Assembly: GCA_028023455.1 (NCBI GenBank) | Contig: JAQFVV010006215.1 | Coordinates: 4,075,230 to 4,139,229 of the forward strand | DNA length: 64,000 nucleotides | Reading direction: 5' to 3' | Origin: Epiperipatus broadwayi | Lineage: Eukaryota > Onychophora > Udeonychophora > Euonychophora > Peripatidae | Part shown: positions 1-10,949 of the stretch, piece after piece | Position numbering within the stretch: the stretch's first letter is position 1 | Layout: the number at the start of each line of letters is the position of its first letter | Notes under the pieces: generated by a model | Told to the model about the DNA's origin: nothing | Seen by the model: only the letters and a program-made list of their open reading frames with translations | Database searches by the model: none | Position numbers and translations under genes: made by a program

Positions 1-784
1 TAACGGTTACTCAATAAATGATTCAATAGCATAATCCGAAATGGAGAAAAAAAATCTTAACTAAAGGGTGGCTGACATATATGTTATACAAAAATACTTT
101 AATCTATATATTTATTAACGAACATACGCATTTACTTTTCATAAAGATAAAATTAAGTTTGCTAGTATTGAAACAACTTAATTTATATATGTTTGCGAGG
201 AAACGTAATTTCAAAATCTTTAAAAAAGAAAAAAAAAATTTACATGATTACAATTATTCAATATAAAGAAACGAAACGCAGAGAAAGTGAAAAAAATATT
301 TGCTAACACCATACGTTGACACGTGTTAATTTGAACTTATCAAAAACTTTTTGATCTTCAAAAAAAAATTCTATTAATGGAAAAATGTTATCTCTTAGAT
401 CTTCACAAAAATTTATACAAACGGAGAAAAAATTCTATTATCTATTTGTAATTTTTACTAAAATATTAACACTATCGTATATATGTTATATTTCGAAAAA
501 CATTATTATTTCAAAACTTCTCATATTTGAGCAATACTAAAAATAATCTAAAGTACGAAAGCTAATTTAAGGGAGGGCGGGTGGGTATATATTTGACACT
601 TCCGCCTCATCGAAGCTATCTACTTTATACGAAAACAAATATGGCGAACTGGCCATGACAAATCTATTCATTAGGCAAAAAAAAAAATTTGTTTAATTCT
701 GAAATCTACTTTTATAATCACAAACAAAAACAACTAGCGGAGTGTTAACTTTTTAAATATAAAATATTCATTTCCTATATATAT
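1..784. other. AT-rich stretch, no gene seen
   Basis: Intergenic-looking DNA with A and T runs. A short G-rich patch near 570-590 and several purine runs of the form GGAGAAAAAA hint at a decayed continuation of the tandem repeat that follows. The only longer reading frame (81-266, +) is low-complexity K/L/I-rich sequence and I do not take it as a gene. Confidence 0.5.
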
Positions 785-1240
785 TAAACTCGGGAAAAAA
801 AATGTTTAGCTTATGACACATTTAACTTTTTAATTAATTCAAAAAAATGACATTTGGCTCACGTTAGGAAACAAAACTCGGAAAAATTATACATATATTT
901 TTATATAAATGTATTAAACTAAAACAAACTTCTCAGGGTACTTATTTTTAATTTTTTTTTTTTTTAAAAAAATGACATTCGTCCACGGAGACAAAATGCG
1001 GGGAAAAAATCTTATACGTCTACCTATATAGTATATTCCTATTCTAAAAATGAAATTTGGCCCAGTTGGTCGACAGAATGCGGAAAAAAAAATCTACATA
1101 TATATTATTCATTAATTTAAAACAGAAAAAGAAAAAACATTATACACACATACAAATGTTATACAGGGCATTGCAGGGTATGGAAAATTTCGAATAGCCA
1201 CACGATGGGCGTCCAGAATTACGGAAAAAAAAATCTACTG
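785..1240. repeat. Degenerate tandem repeat, about 80-145 bp unit
   Basis: Three or four diverged units share two landmarks in the same order: AAAAAAATGACATTTGGC (near 839, 967 and 1046) and an ACAAAATGCGGAAAAAA-like box (near 872, 990, 1074 and 1213), each followed by TCTACATATATA-like sequence. Spacing between units varies, so this is an old satellite-like array or a decayed element. No coding content. Confidence 0.5.
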
Positions 1241-2240
1241 TGACAGTCAGATGATGTATGTTGATTTAACCCAGTTCGAATACTAGGCGAAAGTACCTCA
1301 AGGCCAACCATACGCGAGATATTAAATCAAGAATACTATGGACCTCTGCCCTATTCGTCTAGTCTCGAAGCTATTATGAACCGAACAACACTATCTGAGC
1401 CACACATAAATTATTTTTCAACCGGCCACAAAGCTTAGCAACAGCGGTAGAGACATGGACGGGAAATCCTAAGGAGCTAAATAGTTAAATGTGCAAAAGT
1501 ACTAAGAAATATGTGTTTTGCGTTATGCGTGCCTGGATCATTGAAAAGTAAAATAAAGCATTATAATAAAATTAGGAAACTCAAGCTTTTGATAGTTAAA
1601 TCATATGTTTAATTAATGACTTTAATAATATGACTAATGATATAATGGCCTCCGCTATTCCTCTAAATTAATGAAACAAACTAATTAGACAATAAAAACG
1701 GATTAATAGGTTTGCGGTCTAAATCTTTTCCCAATTTTAATAAAAATTGTCAACTCGATCTTCTCGATAACGTACGATAAAAAAAGAATCTTTCGCAAAG
1801 CATTTCTAATTGCTTTGCGCTAAAAACAGTGTTTAAAAATTATTTAAAACGTATATAGTTAAATCAGATATACGTAAAGCTAATGGCGGACAAAAGAGGC
1901 GTTATCAAAGAGATCAAGTTGGCACACAAAAGAAACTGGCTCGTATTTAATTAACAAACATAAATAAAACTGGAAAGAGATTTTAAATGAACAAAAATTA
2001 ACTATTAAACTTAACCGCAATGGAATACTAAATATTTACACTGGTTAGTAAGGAAGAATAGCGAAGGGAAAAAGGTTACATATAGATAGATGATCACACA
2101 ATATATATATTTAAGGTTAGTCTAATAAAAATGGTTACATAGCAAATACATATAAATTCACTGAAGCAATTAAACAAATATATGAACAAAAGGTAGCATA
2201 AGAAATAGTTCAATAGAGGAGATACGATTACCGTCCTTTT
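1241..2240. other. Unassigned; GC-richer island at about 1245-1500
   Basis: The first 250 bases are visibly less AT-rich than the surroundings and include TTCGAATAC, which could be a decayed box B on one strand. No open frame, splice-flanked exon or repeat partner was found in the window. The remainder is ordinary AT-rich sequence. Confidence 0.4.
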
Positions 2241-2572
2241 TCCTTGGTCATGTTCCCTACGGCGTTCGTGGCTTGATCCGACCGTCGAGATGTAATTGTC
2301 CGGACAATGAAAATATGTAGTATGGTTTCACGAAAAGTTCTCCAGACACGGCACAGAGTTCAGATGACTATTGAGTGGATATTAAGGCATTTTGAATGGT
2401 ATTCCGGAACCTCGGCGATAGGCAAAGCTATTTATTTGCCTAGCCGAGCATATTAGAATCTATCAAACTTATATGATTTTTAGCTTGAGCAGGTTCAAGC
2501 TTCTTCATGATTTGTAGACAACAGTTGTAGACTTTTGGGAATAAAATCACGAACAAAATCTGACAGAGTTCT

Positions 2573-2735
2573 CCTAAGAGAAATCTGAATGCACCTTGCA
2601 ATAGCAAAATCTGAATCAATCTTGCAATAGCAAACTCTGAAAGAATCACCTTCACAAGGAAAATCAGAATCAACTGAATCCTTCAAAAGGAAAAATCTGA
2701 ATATGTCAATTCTTCAAAAAGAAAAATCTGAATAA
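2573..2735 (-). repeat. Short tandem repeats with TCTGAAT core
   Basis: About five to six units of 25-35 bp share AAAATCTGAAT followed by a CTTGCAATAG-like or CTTCAAAAGG-like spacer. They create frames on the minus strand (2440-2686) that are only shadows of the repeat. The array lies just downstream of a TATA-box-like site on the minus strand, so it may be part of an LTR leader. Confidence 0.55.
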
Positions 2736-2756
2736 ACAATCTTTTGTTCCCCTTTT

Positions 2757-2765
2757 CTATTTATA
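2757..2765 (-). promoter_or_regulatory. TATA-box-like site, possible LTR promoter
   Basis: On the minus strand the sequence reads TATAAATAG after a GAGAGGG-like stretch, and then runs into the TCTGAAT tandem repeats. A GC-richer block at 2240-2470 would lie about 300-500 bases downstream. This layout resembles the U3/R/leader of an LTR retroelement remnant, but no LTR partner, primer site or pol sequence is in the window. Confidence 0.3.
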
Positions 2766-3250
2766 CCCTCTCTGTCAGCTACCTTCTATTGTTTGTATGA
2801 TCTGAGATCTTGATAAGCCTCCCCATGCTCCTTTGTTTCAAAGCAACACTTTCTAAAAATAACTTTAACTTTTTTACTCTAACTTTCTTACTTCAAAGTT
2901 TGAATTCTCTTAATTAAAAAGAAAGAAAGAGAAGGCCATCTTTAATTACACTTGAATGGCTCACTAATTAAAACTATACATTCTTTTAGAAAATGTTGGC
3001 AGGCTTATCTCAAAATCAAATCATACTAAATATTTTAACAAAATTTTAACAACAATATATTATTATTTTTTTATAGTAGAATAAGCATTTTATTTCAGCA
3101 GAATTTTGCATTAACTCATATATATACGCTAGATGTATATATATGTTTGACTAATAGGTTAAGCAATTTTTATTAATAGAATGAAATTTATTTAAAACAA
3201 AATATTTAAATGTAATACACATTTGATAAGCATAATTATTTTTAACTCTA
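2766..3250. other. AT-rich stretch, nothing recognised
   Basis: Plain AT-rich sequence between the TATA-like site and the large inverted repeat. I see no gene, RNA gene or repeat partner here. Confidence 0.4.
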
Positions 3251-3364
3251 ATGCAAAACCCTGCTGATATTGAACTATAAACTTAATTCAGGTCTACAAT
3301 ACTAATTAAGTTTATAGGAAGATGTGAAGCATGGATCGGGCTTCAGATCCATTGCTTCAATATA

Positions 3365-3975
3365 TATATACAAACATACATATAAATATAAAAAACAGCA
3401 TTTCAAACACTCCAACTATTAACTTAAATATGGATGTTTAATATCTCTACAATCTAAAATCTCTTTACCCACACTTATATTAAATTAACTTCTTTTATAT
3501 AAAATTTTATATTTTAACGTTTATTTTTCCATATTCTAATCATTTAAAATTTAAATTTACCATTTAATTTAATTTATTTCTTCTATTTTAATTACTGATA
3601 TATTACACATTAATCAATAACAATAATATTATCATAATATCCTTATAATTTTATTTCCTAGTTAAAAGTTAAAATTAAAAATTAAGAGGAAATAAAATTA
3701 TAAGGATATTATGTTAATATTATTGTTATTGATTAATGTGTAATGTATAAGTAATTAAAATAGAAGAAATAAATTAAATTAAAGGGTAAATTAAAATTTT
3801 AAATGATTAGAATATGGAAAAATAAACGTTAAAATATAAAATTTTATATAAAAGAAGTTAATTGAAAATAAGTGTGGGATAAAGAGGTTATTGAATGTAG
3901 AGATATTAAAGATCCATATTTAAGTTAATAGTTGGAGTGTTTGAAATATTGTTTATTTTTATATGTATATATATT
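3365..3975. repeat. Long inverted repeat (foldback), arms about 290 bp
   Basis: The left arm (about 3365-3660) is the reverse complement of the right arm (about 3690-3975) with few mismatches. For example CAATAACAATAATATTATCA on the left is mirrored on the right. The spacer is about 30 bp. The right arm runs directly towards a PLE-type terminal repeat and hammerhead core at 4031-4070. An inverted 5' structure followed by a hammerhead-bearing repeat is what PLE insertions look like, so this is probably a non-autonomous or deleted PLE. Confidence 0.7.
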
Positions 3976-4030
3976 GGTATATGTATAGATAGGTATTAAT
4001 TGTATATAAATTATATATGTTTAAATGTTG

Positions 4031-4070
4031 TAGCTCTGATGATGACTGCTGGGCAGTTGAAACTGTAAGG
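4031..4070 (+). ncRNA. Hammerhead ribozyme-like core in PLE-type terminal repeat
   Basis: CTGATGA at 4036-4042 is followed by a stem II hairpin (GACTGC, loop TGG, GCAGTT) and GAAAC at 4059-4063, then TGTA. One extra nucleotide sits between CTGATGA and stem II, as in the PLE copies further right. Stem III would be only ACUGU, near self-complementary, as in dimeric hammerheads. The downstream part (TTAAGGTGTATATG near 4114) resembles the terminal repeat of the PLE at 55207-60215, which links the two. Stem I is weak. Confidence 0.5.
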
Positions 4071-4149
4071 AAATAAAATAAATCATATGTTAAACTGCGT
4101 TGTAGAGTGTCATTTAAGGTGTATATGGTGTATTATATTATATATAATT

Positions 4150-5270
4150 CAGCAATGCAAATAAATTGTTGAATAAGTTAATAACTAAACAAAAAAATGT
4201 ACAGCAAAAAATAAAAAGAGATATTGAACAAGTTTAAAACTTCCAGAGGATAGAAATTCTCAATGTATTTTTTTTAGAATTTTATTATGTCATTCATAAA
4301 AGACTTGTTTTCTAGTTAGATAATATAATAAAGTAACCGAATGTGTTTTTTAATGGCAGATAAAAATCCATGTTTTTGACTTAACACTTAAAAGATTTTT
4401 TAATATTAGAAAAAAACATATAAGTGCACATATATTATATATACATTTATTATTCAATCTGTGATTTGTTTAAATAGAATATTTATTAGCTTATTAATGA
4501 TAAAAAGATGTCGTGTTACCTCTATTTGCAATTTCACTTTTAATCTTTAAAATATTTTTAGTATTTATAAATAGTTAAAATGAGAATGTTATATTTGGAA
4601 TACAGAGTATTTAGCAAACATTTAACTATATTTTTATTATTTCTAATCAATAAATTTATTAATTATTACTTTAAGTTATTCCAGTGAAATTATTTAATAG
4701 CAGAATAAAATAAATTTTATATATGTGTATTTTCTCTTGTTCACAGCAAACAGTCTTTGTGATCCTAAAGCTAGTCCAGACATAATGGTATATGTATATA
4801 ATCTTTGGATTTTTGCAGTAATTTCCTTTAGAATTAATTTAGATGACTCTAAGGTCATAAAAGTCATCTTTAAAGTCCACTGACTTTGTAAGATTTATAT
4901 CCAGTTTTAAAATACCCAGTATATTCATGCATCATATGCAGAGTACTGAGTATTTTTTAAAGTTCGTTATTATAGTTATTTTAGCACTTAAAAATGTACA
5001 TGCAGATGAAATATTGATTGCTTTTATATTTGCCCCAAGATTGGCATTGGTTAGATGATAATTAGCTTCAGATTTTATAGTGTACCACTTTTAATTCAAG
5101 TCACAAAGAATAACCATTGATCCTTGTTAATAATTGTTGATGAAGCCATATTATTACTTATACTTATTTATCATGATTTCTGATGCTGATTTTTTTGAAA
5201 TTTTTTTTTATGCTCAAATGAAAACAGTGATGATTTCAGTGTAAAACTTTCCACAACCCCCCAGGTTTCA
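4150..5270. other. AT-rich stretch, nothing recognised
   Basis: No open frame, exon or hairpin stands out. The last ~100 bases (from about 5240, with AGAAGTCAGACCAA) match sequence near 37371, upstream of another copy of the CAGGCAAAACTC repeat, and are probably the edge of that family. Confidence 0.4.
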
Positions 5271-5490
5271 TTCAATCAGTACAGAAGTCAGACCAATACT
5301 CACTATGGATGCACTTTTGAAATATTCACTTCACCTTTCAAATGAGCAAGATATGCATAGAATGGGTTGAATTTAATATATTTAAATTCAAACAGGCAAA
5401 ACTCTCCATACAGTAGTGCCACTCAGTGCCAATCAATGGATGCCAGAAGGTTTTTGCATAAAATCCCTATCTAGTGCCTACTCATCCAAT

Positions 5491-5533
5491 ATCCCCAGAT
5501 TAGTTTCTGGATTTTGGCCTTCATCAGTGAGGA
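5491..5533 (-). ncRNA. Hammerhead ribozyme-like core, unit 1
   Basis: On the minus strand the order is stem I strand TCCTCA, CTGATGA (complement of 5521-5527), a short hairpin, GAAAC (complement of 5503-5507), TAATC, then TGGGGAT. TCCTCA and TGGGGA pair over six positions with one G-U. Stem III in the family consensus is the palindrome ACTAGT; here one base has changed. Predicted cleavage is between ..ATC and TGGGG. Confidence 0.6.
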
Positions 5534-5945
5534 CCTTTGGATCTGAGAGCACTGTACCTAGATCTTGGGATCTAATGCAACCCTCCAGCAGCCACCTTTT
5601 ATCTCTACGTAACTACAAAACTATGAGAATAAAATTAAAAACACAATAATATTTTCAATCTAAGCTCAATAGCTTATATAGTCATATGGGTCTGAACCCA
5701 GTTCAGTACTCATACATTTTGGTGTCTTTGGCTCTTTAACAATCATAGCCACCACTATCCTATTAGGCAGGTTTGGTGTTAAACCACTAAACATCACATG
5801 GTCACTATTTCTTATGCTAGTACATTACTAGTATTAAACAGGCAAAACTTTGCATATAGCAGTGCCACTTAGTGCCAACCAGAATAATCAATGGATGCCA
5901 GAAGGTTTCTGCACAAAATCCCTATCTATTGCCTACTCACCCAAT

Positions 5946-5988
5946 ATCTCCAGACTAGTTTCTGGCTTGTGGTCTTCGTCAGTGAGGA
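5946..5988 (-). ncRNA. Hammerhead ribozyme-like core, unit 2
   Basis: Same layout as unit 1 with core CTGACGA (complement of 5976-5982), GAAAC (complement of 5958-5962), the palindromic stem III ACTAGT and cleavage base C. Stem I (TCCTCA with TGGAGA) has one mismatch and stem II is weakened by a substitution. The exact 455-bp offset from unit 1 is what would release a monomer RNA. Confidence 0.55.
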
Positions 5989-6120
5989 GCTTTGTATCTG
6001 AGAGCACTGCACCTAGATCTTAGGCTCTAATGCAATCCTCCAGCAGCCACTTTCATTTATATATTTTTAGGTATATATTTTGTACTTTTATTCTATCACA
6101 CATTCTTAAAACGTGACCAA

Positions 6121-6152
<32 letters not shown>
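6121..6152. repeat. (AT)n microsatellite
   Basis: About 16 uninterrupted AT units. Confidence 0.9.
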
Positions 6153-6154
<2 letters not shown>

Positions 6155-6159
6155 GTGTT

Positions 6160-6950
6160 TTGAATAGAATTGTTTCTGATTGAAGAGCATGCCTAGGAGC
6201 AACTAACTACTTTAACACAACACTGCAATAATAAATAATAGATTTTCTTAAATTTAATGCATTACACTTAATAACTGTATTGCAGAAGTCAAGGGATTTA
6301 TTAAATAGTAGCAATCAAACATGAGAATGTAGACGCTTCTGTAGTACATTATTTATCATGAAAACAATATATTTAGTAATGAAAATAATTTATTTTCCAA
6401 AAAAGTATTGATAAAAAATGAAATGTACTTATTTGTTATTGAACTTATAAGTGTATTGAATAAAAGGATAAAAAAGTGGTCAACACAAAAACGGCTTTAA
6501 ATACAAATATAAAAAACAAACATAAAGAAAGTAATCCATTATATTAATAGATGTTTTAAATGAAGCTGTTCATAAGAGATGAAAAGAAGATATGAGACTA
6601 AATGTAAATTCATAAGAAATGAAATTCCAAAAAGCAATCAGTTTATCGTAAAATGTGTTTTGAATAAAAACGAATAAAAAGTAGATTGAGGGAATAAGTT
6701 TGTAAAATAAAACAATTCCTAAAAAATGAAATGCAGGCATAAGTCTAAATGCTAATTCTTAAAAAATGAAGTTCTAAAAACCAATCGTTTGCGGAATAAA
6801 AGCACGAAAATTATTTTCATTTTTAGAAACCAAAAAATAATCACAGAAATTGAAACTTATAAATGATATAAAATACAGAAAGTACTTCAACATCTTTCAT
6901 GAATGCAATAAAGAAATATTGATTAATGTTTCATTTGAAACTTTCCAGTC
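6160..6950. other. AT-rich stretch, nothing recognised
   Basis: Contains loosely repeated phrases (AAATGAAATTC-like, CCAATC and GAATAAAAG recur around 6600-6800), which suggests an old decayed tandem repeat, but no unit can be defined. Confidence 0.35.
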
Positions 6951-6954
6951 CAAG

Positions 6955-7080
6955 TAATTATTCTTCACGTATAAAATGTAATAAACCGAATAGCTAAAAT
7001 TCAAAAAACATTAATTAATTAATTTTAACTACTCTGTTTATCACACTTTATACGTGAAGAATAATTTTCACTATCTGACA
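6955..7080. mobile_element. Small hairpin (MITE-like)
   Basis: AATTATTCTTCACGTATAAA at the left end is mirrored by TTTATACGTGAAGAATAATT at the right end; the inner ~70 bases pair less well. No coding capacity. Class not recognised. Confidence 0.6.
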
Positions 7081-7380
7081 GAGTTTTTATATTATTTATT
7101 CAGTACAAGTAATATAAATATAATTCGAAAGTTATTAAGAAATGTTTCCCATTTCTTCAAAATTTTGCACTTTGCTCCAAACTAGAAATATTCAATGGAT
7201 GGTGTGCGAAGTTCTGTCACGGGATTAGATAATACTGCTATGGTAGCTTATGGTTGAATAATAAAAAAACTCTCATGTTTACATTTGCACGAGTTAGCCA
7301 CTTATCAAAGTTTATTACTGTCAAATATGCTTTTCTTCATTAATAATGAAATAAATTCTTTTCTCTTAACCAATAAAAAT

Positions 7381-7523
7381 TGAAATTATAAATATGCGAT
7401 TTTTTCGCATGCGTTAGTGAAGCTATAATTATAATATAAAGTTTAATATACTAGCTTAGCGCTTTCGGGATTTAATAGCTTCACTAACGCATGCGAAAAA
7501 ATCGCATATTTATAATTAATAAT
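7381..7523. mobile_element. Hairpin MITE with about 42-bp near-perfect arms
   Basis: The left arm begins ATTATAAATATGCGATTTTT and includes CGCATGCGTTAGTGAAGCTA. The right arm (about 7478-7521) is its reverse complement. The ~50-bp loop is unrelated. The near identity of the arms suggests recent origin. No clear target duplication could be separated from the palindrome. Confidence 0.75.
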
Positions 7524-7684
7524 GGGAATTGCAGTCGCTCTATCCCATTGTGATACTTAGAAGCAATATTAGCTCTAAGAGTAGACTATTTCTGAACTAA
7601 AAATACAAGAGCTGAGCACACTAAACCAACCAATGTGCAAACAAATATAAGTATATAAAGACGTAATATTTTTGAAATACAAGC

Positions 7685-7790
7685 ATAATTCATATACTTG
7701 GAATTTAAATGTAATTATAAGAGATTTAAACACAGACTTTCAAACTCTTTTCAGCTCTGTGTTCAAATCCCTGTAAATATATAAAGTCGT
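7685..7790. repeat. Fragment of the GAATTCGAACCC foldback family
   Basis: TTGGAATTTAAATGTAATTATA followed by AGATTTAAACACAGACTTTC matches the outer end of the elements at 30630, 38145 and 46905. A mirrored piece (CTGTGTTCAAATCCCTGTAA) follows at once, so this is a collapsed foldback with both tips but no centre. Confidence 0.55.
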
Positions 7791-7799
7791 TAAAATATA

Positions 7800-8285
7800 G
7801 TCTTTATTTGCATGTTTACATAGAAAATCATTTATATATAATGAAATATTATAGAACATAATTTAAAAATAAAACTCAATAATAATAATTAGTCATTTAT
7901 TTTTCCTGCCGTTTTTTAAGATTTATCCATATTTTATAAACTTCATGTCGGTTTCTCTGCTTTTCTGGAAAAATATAAAACTTTATTTTTATTAAATTAT
8001 TCAAATGTTCGTTCTCTAATCTATAACAAGATTTTGATTTTAACGTATTCAATAAATTAAAATCATGAGTTCGCAACTACCATGGAAGCTGAAAAGTTGC
8101 CTACGGTAAATCGAAAATGCTGAAAGCTTTTGGTTTTTAAAGACATATGTAATTAAATCTTTAAATGGTTGATTATTCTATTTTTACATTTTTCATTTAC
8201 TAAAAATTTCAAATTATATTGGTCTAAAATTGTATCTAAGCTTATATAGTTTTTATTATTAATATTTGTTACAGATTCTCTAAGA
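7800..8285. other. AT-rich stretch, nothing recognised
   Basis: Lies just beyond the 3' side of the minus-strand hAT relic and could be its decayed 3' end. No motif supports this directly. Confidence 0.3.
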
Positions 8286-8289
8286 TAAA

Positions 8290-9640
8290 TTATTTTTATT
8301 TACAAAAGAATTCAAGGCATTCCCATCGTTTATATCATCCAAATAATTACAAAGCAGTTGAATACATTTAAATATTGGCATATAATCTTTGAAATCTAAA
8401 ATCACTTGAATGTCCATGTCCACACTCCAACAGACGTTATCTCGATATATCGCACTCTTAGCATATTACTTTTTGCCATTGCAAATTGATGTGTCTCTAC
8501 TGAGGATAAATTAGACCTTTGCAAAGTTTTGTTTAATACTATTAATTCCTCAAATACATTTAAAAGCATCACATATGCTAGATATTGTGAGTTTTTGAGG
8601 GAGGGGTTTATTGAGTCATTGAATTTTTCATAATTCCTTATCAGAACATTTAGTACAAAATATCGAGATACCCATCTTACTTCATTGAGAGATCTGAATG
8701 ACATATCATCAATTTTTGAAATGTTGGCCAATTTTTAAAAATTTTCAATTCTTATAGATGATTGACGAAACATTGTATATATTGTCCTTAAAAGAGTTCA
8801 ATATCTTTAATAAGTGGAACCTGTTTCCATGCACTATCTATTCTGGAGATCTTCCCTGTAAACCACACATTCTTGTTGAACTTTCCCATAAGCAAGCAAC
8901 CACACCATTTGATTTTCCTAACATTACAGTGGCAAACATAACTATTTTTGTAAATCAAGATTATTCTCTCTATAAAACCTTTTTAATCCCTATTACAATA
9001 GAATGACTATCACATGCAATAAGCTTAATTAGGCCAATAGATTTTGTCTGATAGCTGGATTCAAATTTTGATTTATATTATATATATATTTTTTCACGAG
9101 AAATATTCTTTACTTTCATCAACAATTAAATAATGAAATTAAGATGTTCGAAATTCATCGATAATCTTCTTATATGTGATTAAATTTTTACATTCCACAA
9201 ATTGGAAGAATAATTTTGGCTGCCCCATGATTCCTTAATATTAACATATTTTCCTACATGATCATGTAGAGATTGCACAGAAAGCACTAAAACATTTATG
9301 GCAATTTCTAGGACAACATTGTTGATTAGAATTTTAATCGTTTTAGTCTGTTTCTTGCATCCAGCCTTTTTAAATCTGAGATTATGATTATCCAGATTTT
9401 CAGTTAAAATTAGCATAATTCCCCCATTGATTTTTTTATTTAGGATGGCAATGAGGAATCCATATGAACTTCTTGATTTAGATGTCACTTTAAATAGTCT
9501 ATTTTCCATATCGGCCTACTTTTAACTGGTAATATTTTTGATGTTGATGGTATTTCAGTTTCAACTGATCAAGAGAACCTTTCTTATTTTTAGAATGACT
9601 CGATGACTTGCTGAACACTTCAACATTTTTAGAGCCTAAA
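8290..9640 (-). pseudogene. Degenerate hAT-type transposase relic
   Basis: Read on the minus strand, pieces in several frames line up with the domain order of hAT-superfamily transposases or the domesticated genes derived from them. First comes a basic N-terminal block (9180-9509, with LRFKKAGCKKQTKT). Next is a VMLGKSNGVVACLWESSTR-like stretch (about 8870-8960), resembling the 'GxxxVVAxL' part of the catalytic core. Then comes NEVRWVSRYFVLNVLIRNYE (8402-8731), the counterpart of the conserved 'TRWLS' tryptophan motif. Stops and frameshifts separate the blocks, so no active protein is possible. The zinc finger and the C-terminal dimerisation motif were not found. The hAT call is moderate; the subfamily (ZNF862/KIAA1586-like versus other) is a guess. 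Confidence 0.5.
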
Positions 9641-9644
9641 ATAA

Positions 9645-10560
9645 TATATGTTTGATAATTTTTGTTTAGAATTACAATAATAAAAAAGACTCATCACACT
9701 CAAGTTGCAATCCCAGTTGCGTCAAACACCCTGCCACGGCCGGTGTAGGAAGGTCAGTGCTCAGCGATGTTTTATATATATAGGTCATAATTTAATAGTT
9801 TTAAAATCTAGTTAAACTAAAGACCCCACAGTAATATCTCTGCCCCTACTGCACATACAGATCAATTCTATTTATTAATTCTTTTTATCAAAATTATTCA
9901 TCTGGATTAAACTTTGTGTTTTTAAAAAATAAAAACAAATGGATGAATACTTTGAATATTGAAATGCAGATGTGTGTGCAGGTTTTCAAAATTGCTGTGC
10001 AATTGTGCAGAACTCAATTTAGAGATAACATTGCTTAGAAGTAGTGGCAGTCCAAATTTTATTTCAAACTAAACACCCATAGCATATCTTTTATAGCTTC
10101 ATGATTTCTATTGATAATACTTTATGTGTTATGATCTTATGAAAAGGAAATCTCATCTGGATCCATCTATTTGAATAAGAAAGAAGTTCAAAGATAGTTT
10201 TTTTTATATAAACATGTTGTTGTTAGTATGATCAGAATGAAAATATACATAAGTTTAAAATATCACCTAGGGTTCAATTATAATGCACTCTACCATTAAA
10301 ATCATTTAGTGTATAGTTTGAAAATAGTAAGCTAAAATATTTCAAATATCTGAAGAAAACTTTTAGTCAAAATACCATATTTTAAGTAAATGCATTGTAA
10401 GAAGTATGATTTATTTGTAATGATGTAATAGGAAACACCATAATCAACCCTGACAGTGATGGAAAGATTGACTTGAAAGTTTACCCTGGATACTAGAATG
10501 AATTCTCTTTTTAAGTTTTTTTTCTTCTGCATGCCAGAATGGCATCACCCACAAAATTCT
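9645..10560. other. Unassigned; GC-richer patch at 9690-9770
   Basis: The patch (CAAGTTGCAATCCCAG..., ACGGCCGGTG) may be the terminal part of the hAT element whose transposase lies to its left, but no matching terminal repeat was found on the other side. From 9780 to 10560 I see nothing definable. Confidence 0.3.
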
Positions 10561-10564
10561 TTAT

Positions 10565-10945
10565 TACAGAGGCAAAACACTTTATACAGTAGTGCCAGAA
10601 TAAGCAATGGATGCAAGAAGATTTGTGCGTAAAATTTCTATCTAGTGCCTACTCATACAATATCCCTAGACTAGTTTCTGGCTTGTGACTTTCATCAGTG
10701 AGGAGCCTTGAATTTGAAAGCACTGCACCCAGATCTTAGGATCTAACGTAACCCTCTAGAAGTCACCTTTTTCATTAAATATAAAACTGAGTCCAAAATG
10801 AAAACTCAATAATGTTTTTAATTCAAGATCATTCACTTGAATAGTCATATAGATCAGACACCCAATTCAGCATTTATACATTTTGGTGTAAGTATAGGGA
10901 ATGGTGATCATGCGATGTTTAGTGGTTTAAAATTATTTATTGGTG
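10565..10945 (-). mobile_element. CAGGCAAAACTC-family retrozyme-like copy
   Basis: Single diverged unit starting at GAGGCAAAACACTTTATACA and running through AATAAGCAATGGATGCAAGA to the end piece ATGGTGATCATGCGATGTTT, which the copies at 5800 and 62640 also have. It carries a hammerhead-like core on the minus strand (separate entry). No coding capacity. Confidence 0.6.
10661..10704 (-). ncRNA. Hammerhead ribozyme-like core
   Basis: Minus strand: TCCTCA, CTGATGA (complement of 10692-10698), GAAAC, palindromic ACTAGT, cleavage C, then TAGGGA. Core and stem III are intact; stem II and stem I each carry changes that weaken pairing, so activity is doubtful. Confidence 0.5.
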
Positions 10946-10949
10946 CGGT

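Larger units (their letters stand above)
5393..6055 (-). mobile_element. Retrozyme-like tandem element, CAGGCAAAACTC family, two units
   Basis: Two directly repeated units (about 5393-5830 and 5838-6055, the second truncated) share the landmarks AACAGGCAAAACT, GTGCCA, AATCAATGGATGCCAGAAGG, CCAATAT and TAGTTTCTGG. Each unit carries a hammerhead-like core on the minus strand, and the two GTTTC boxes (5503 and 5958) are 455 bp apart. A short non-coding monomer repeated head to tail with a hammerhead in each copy is the architecture of retrozymes. There is no coding capacity; the plus-strand frame at 5416-5649 is a shadow. Other copies lie at 10565, 35130 (decayed), 37471, 43259 and 62203. Confidence 0.65.
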
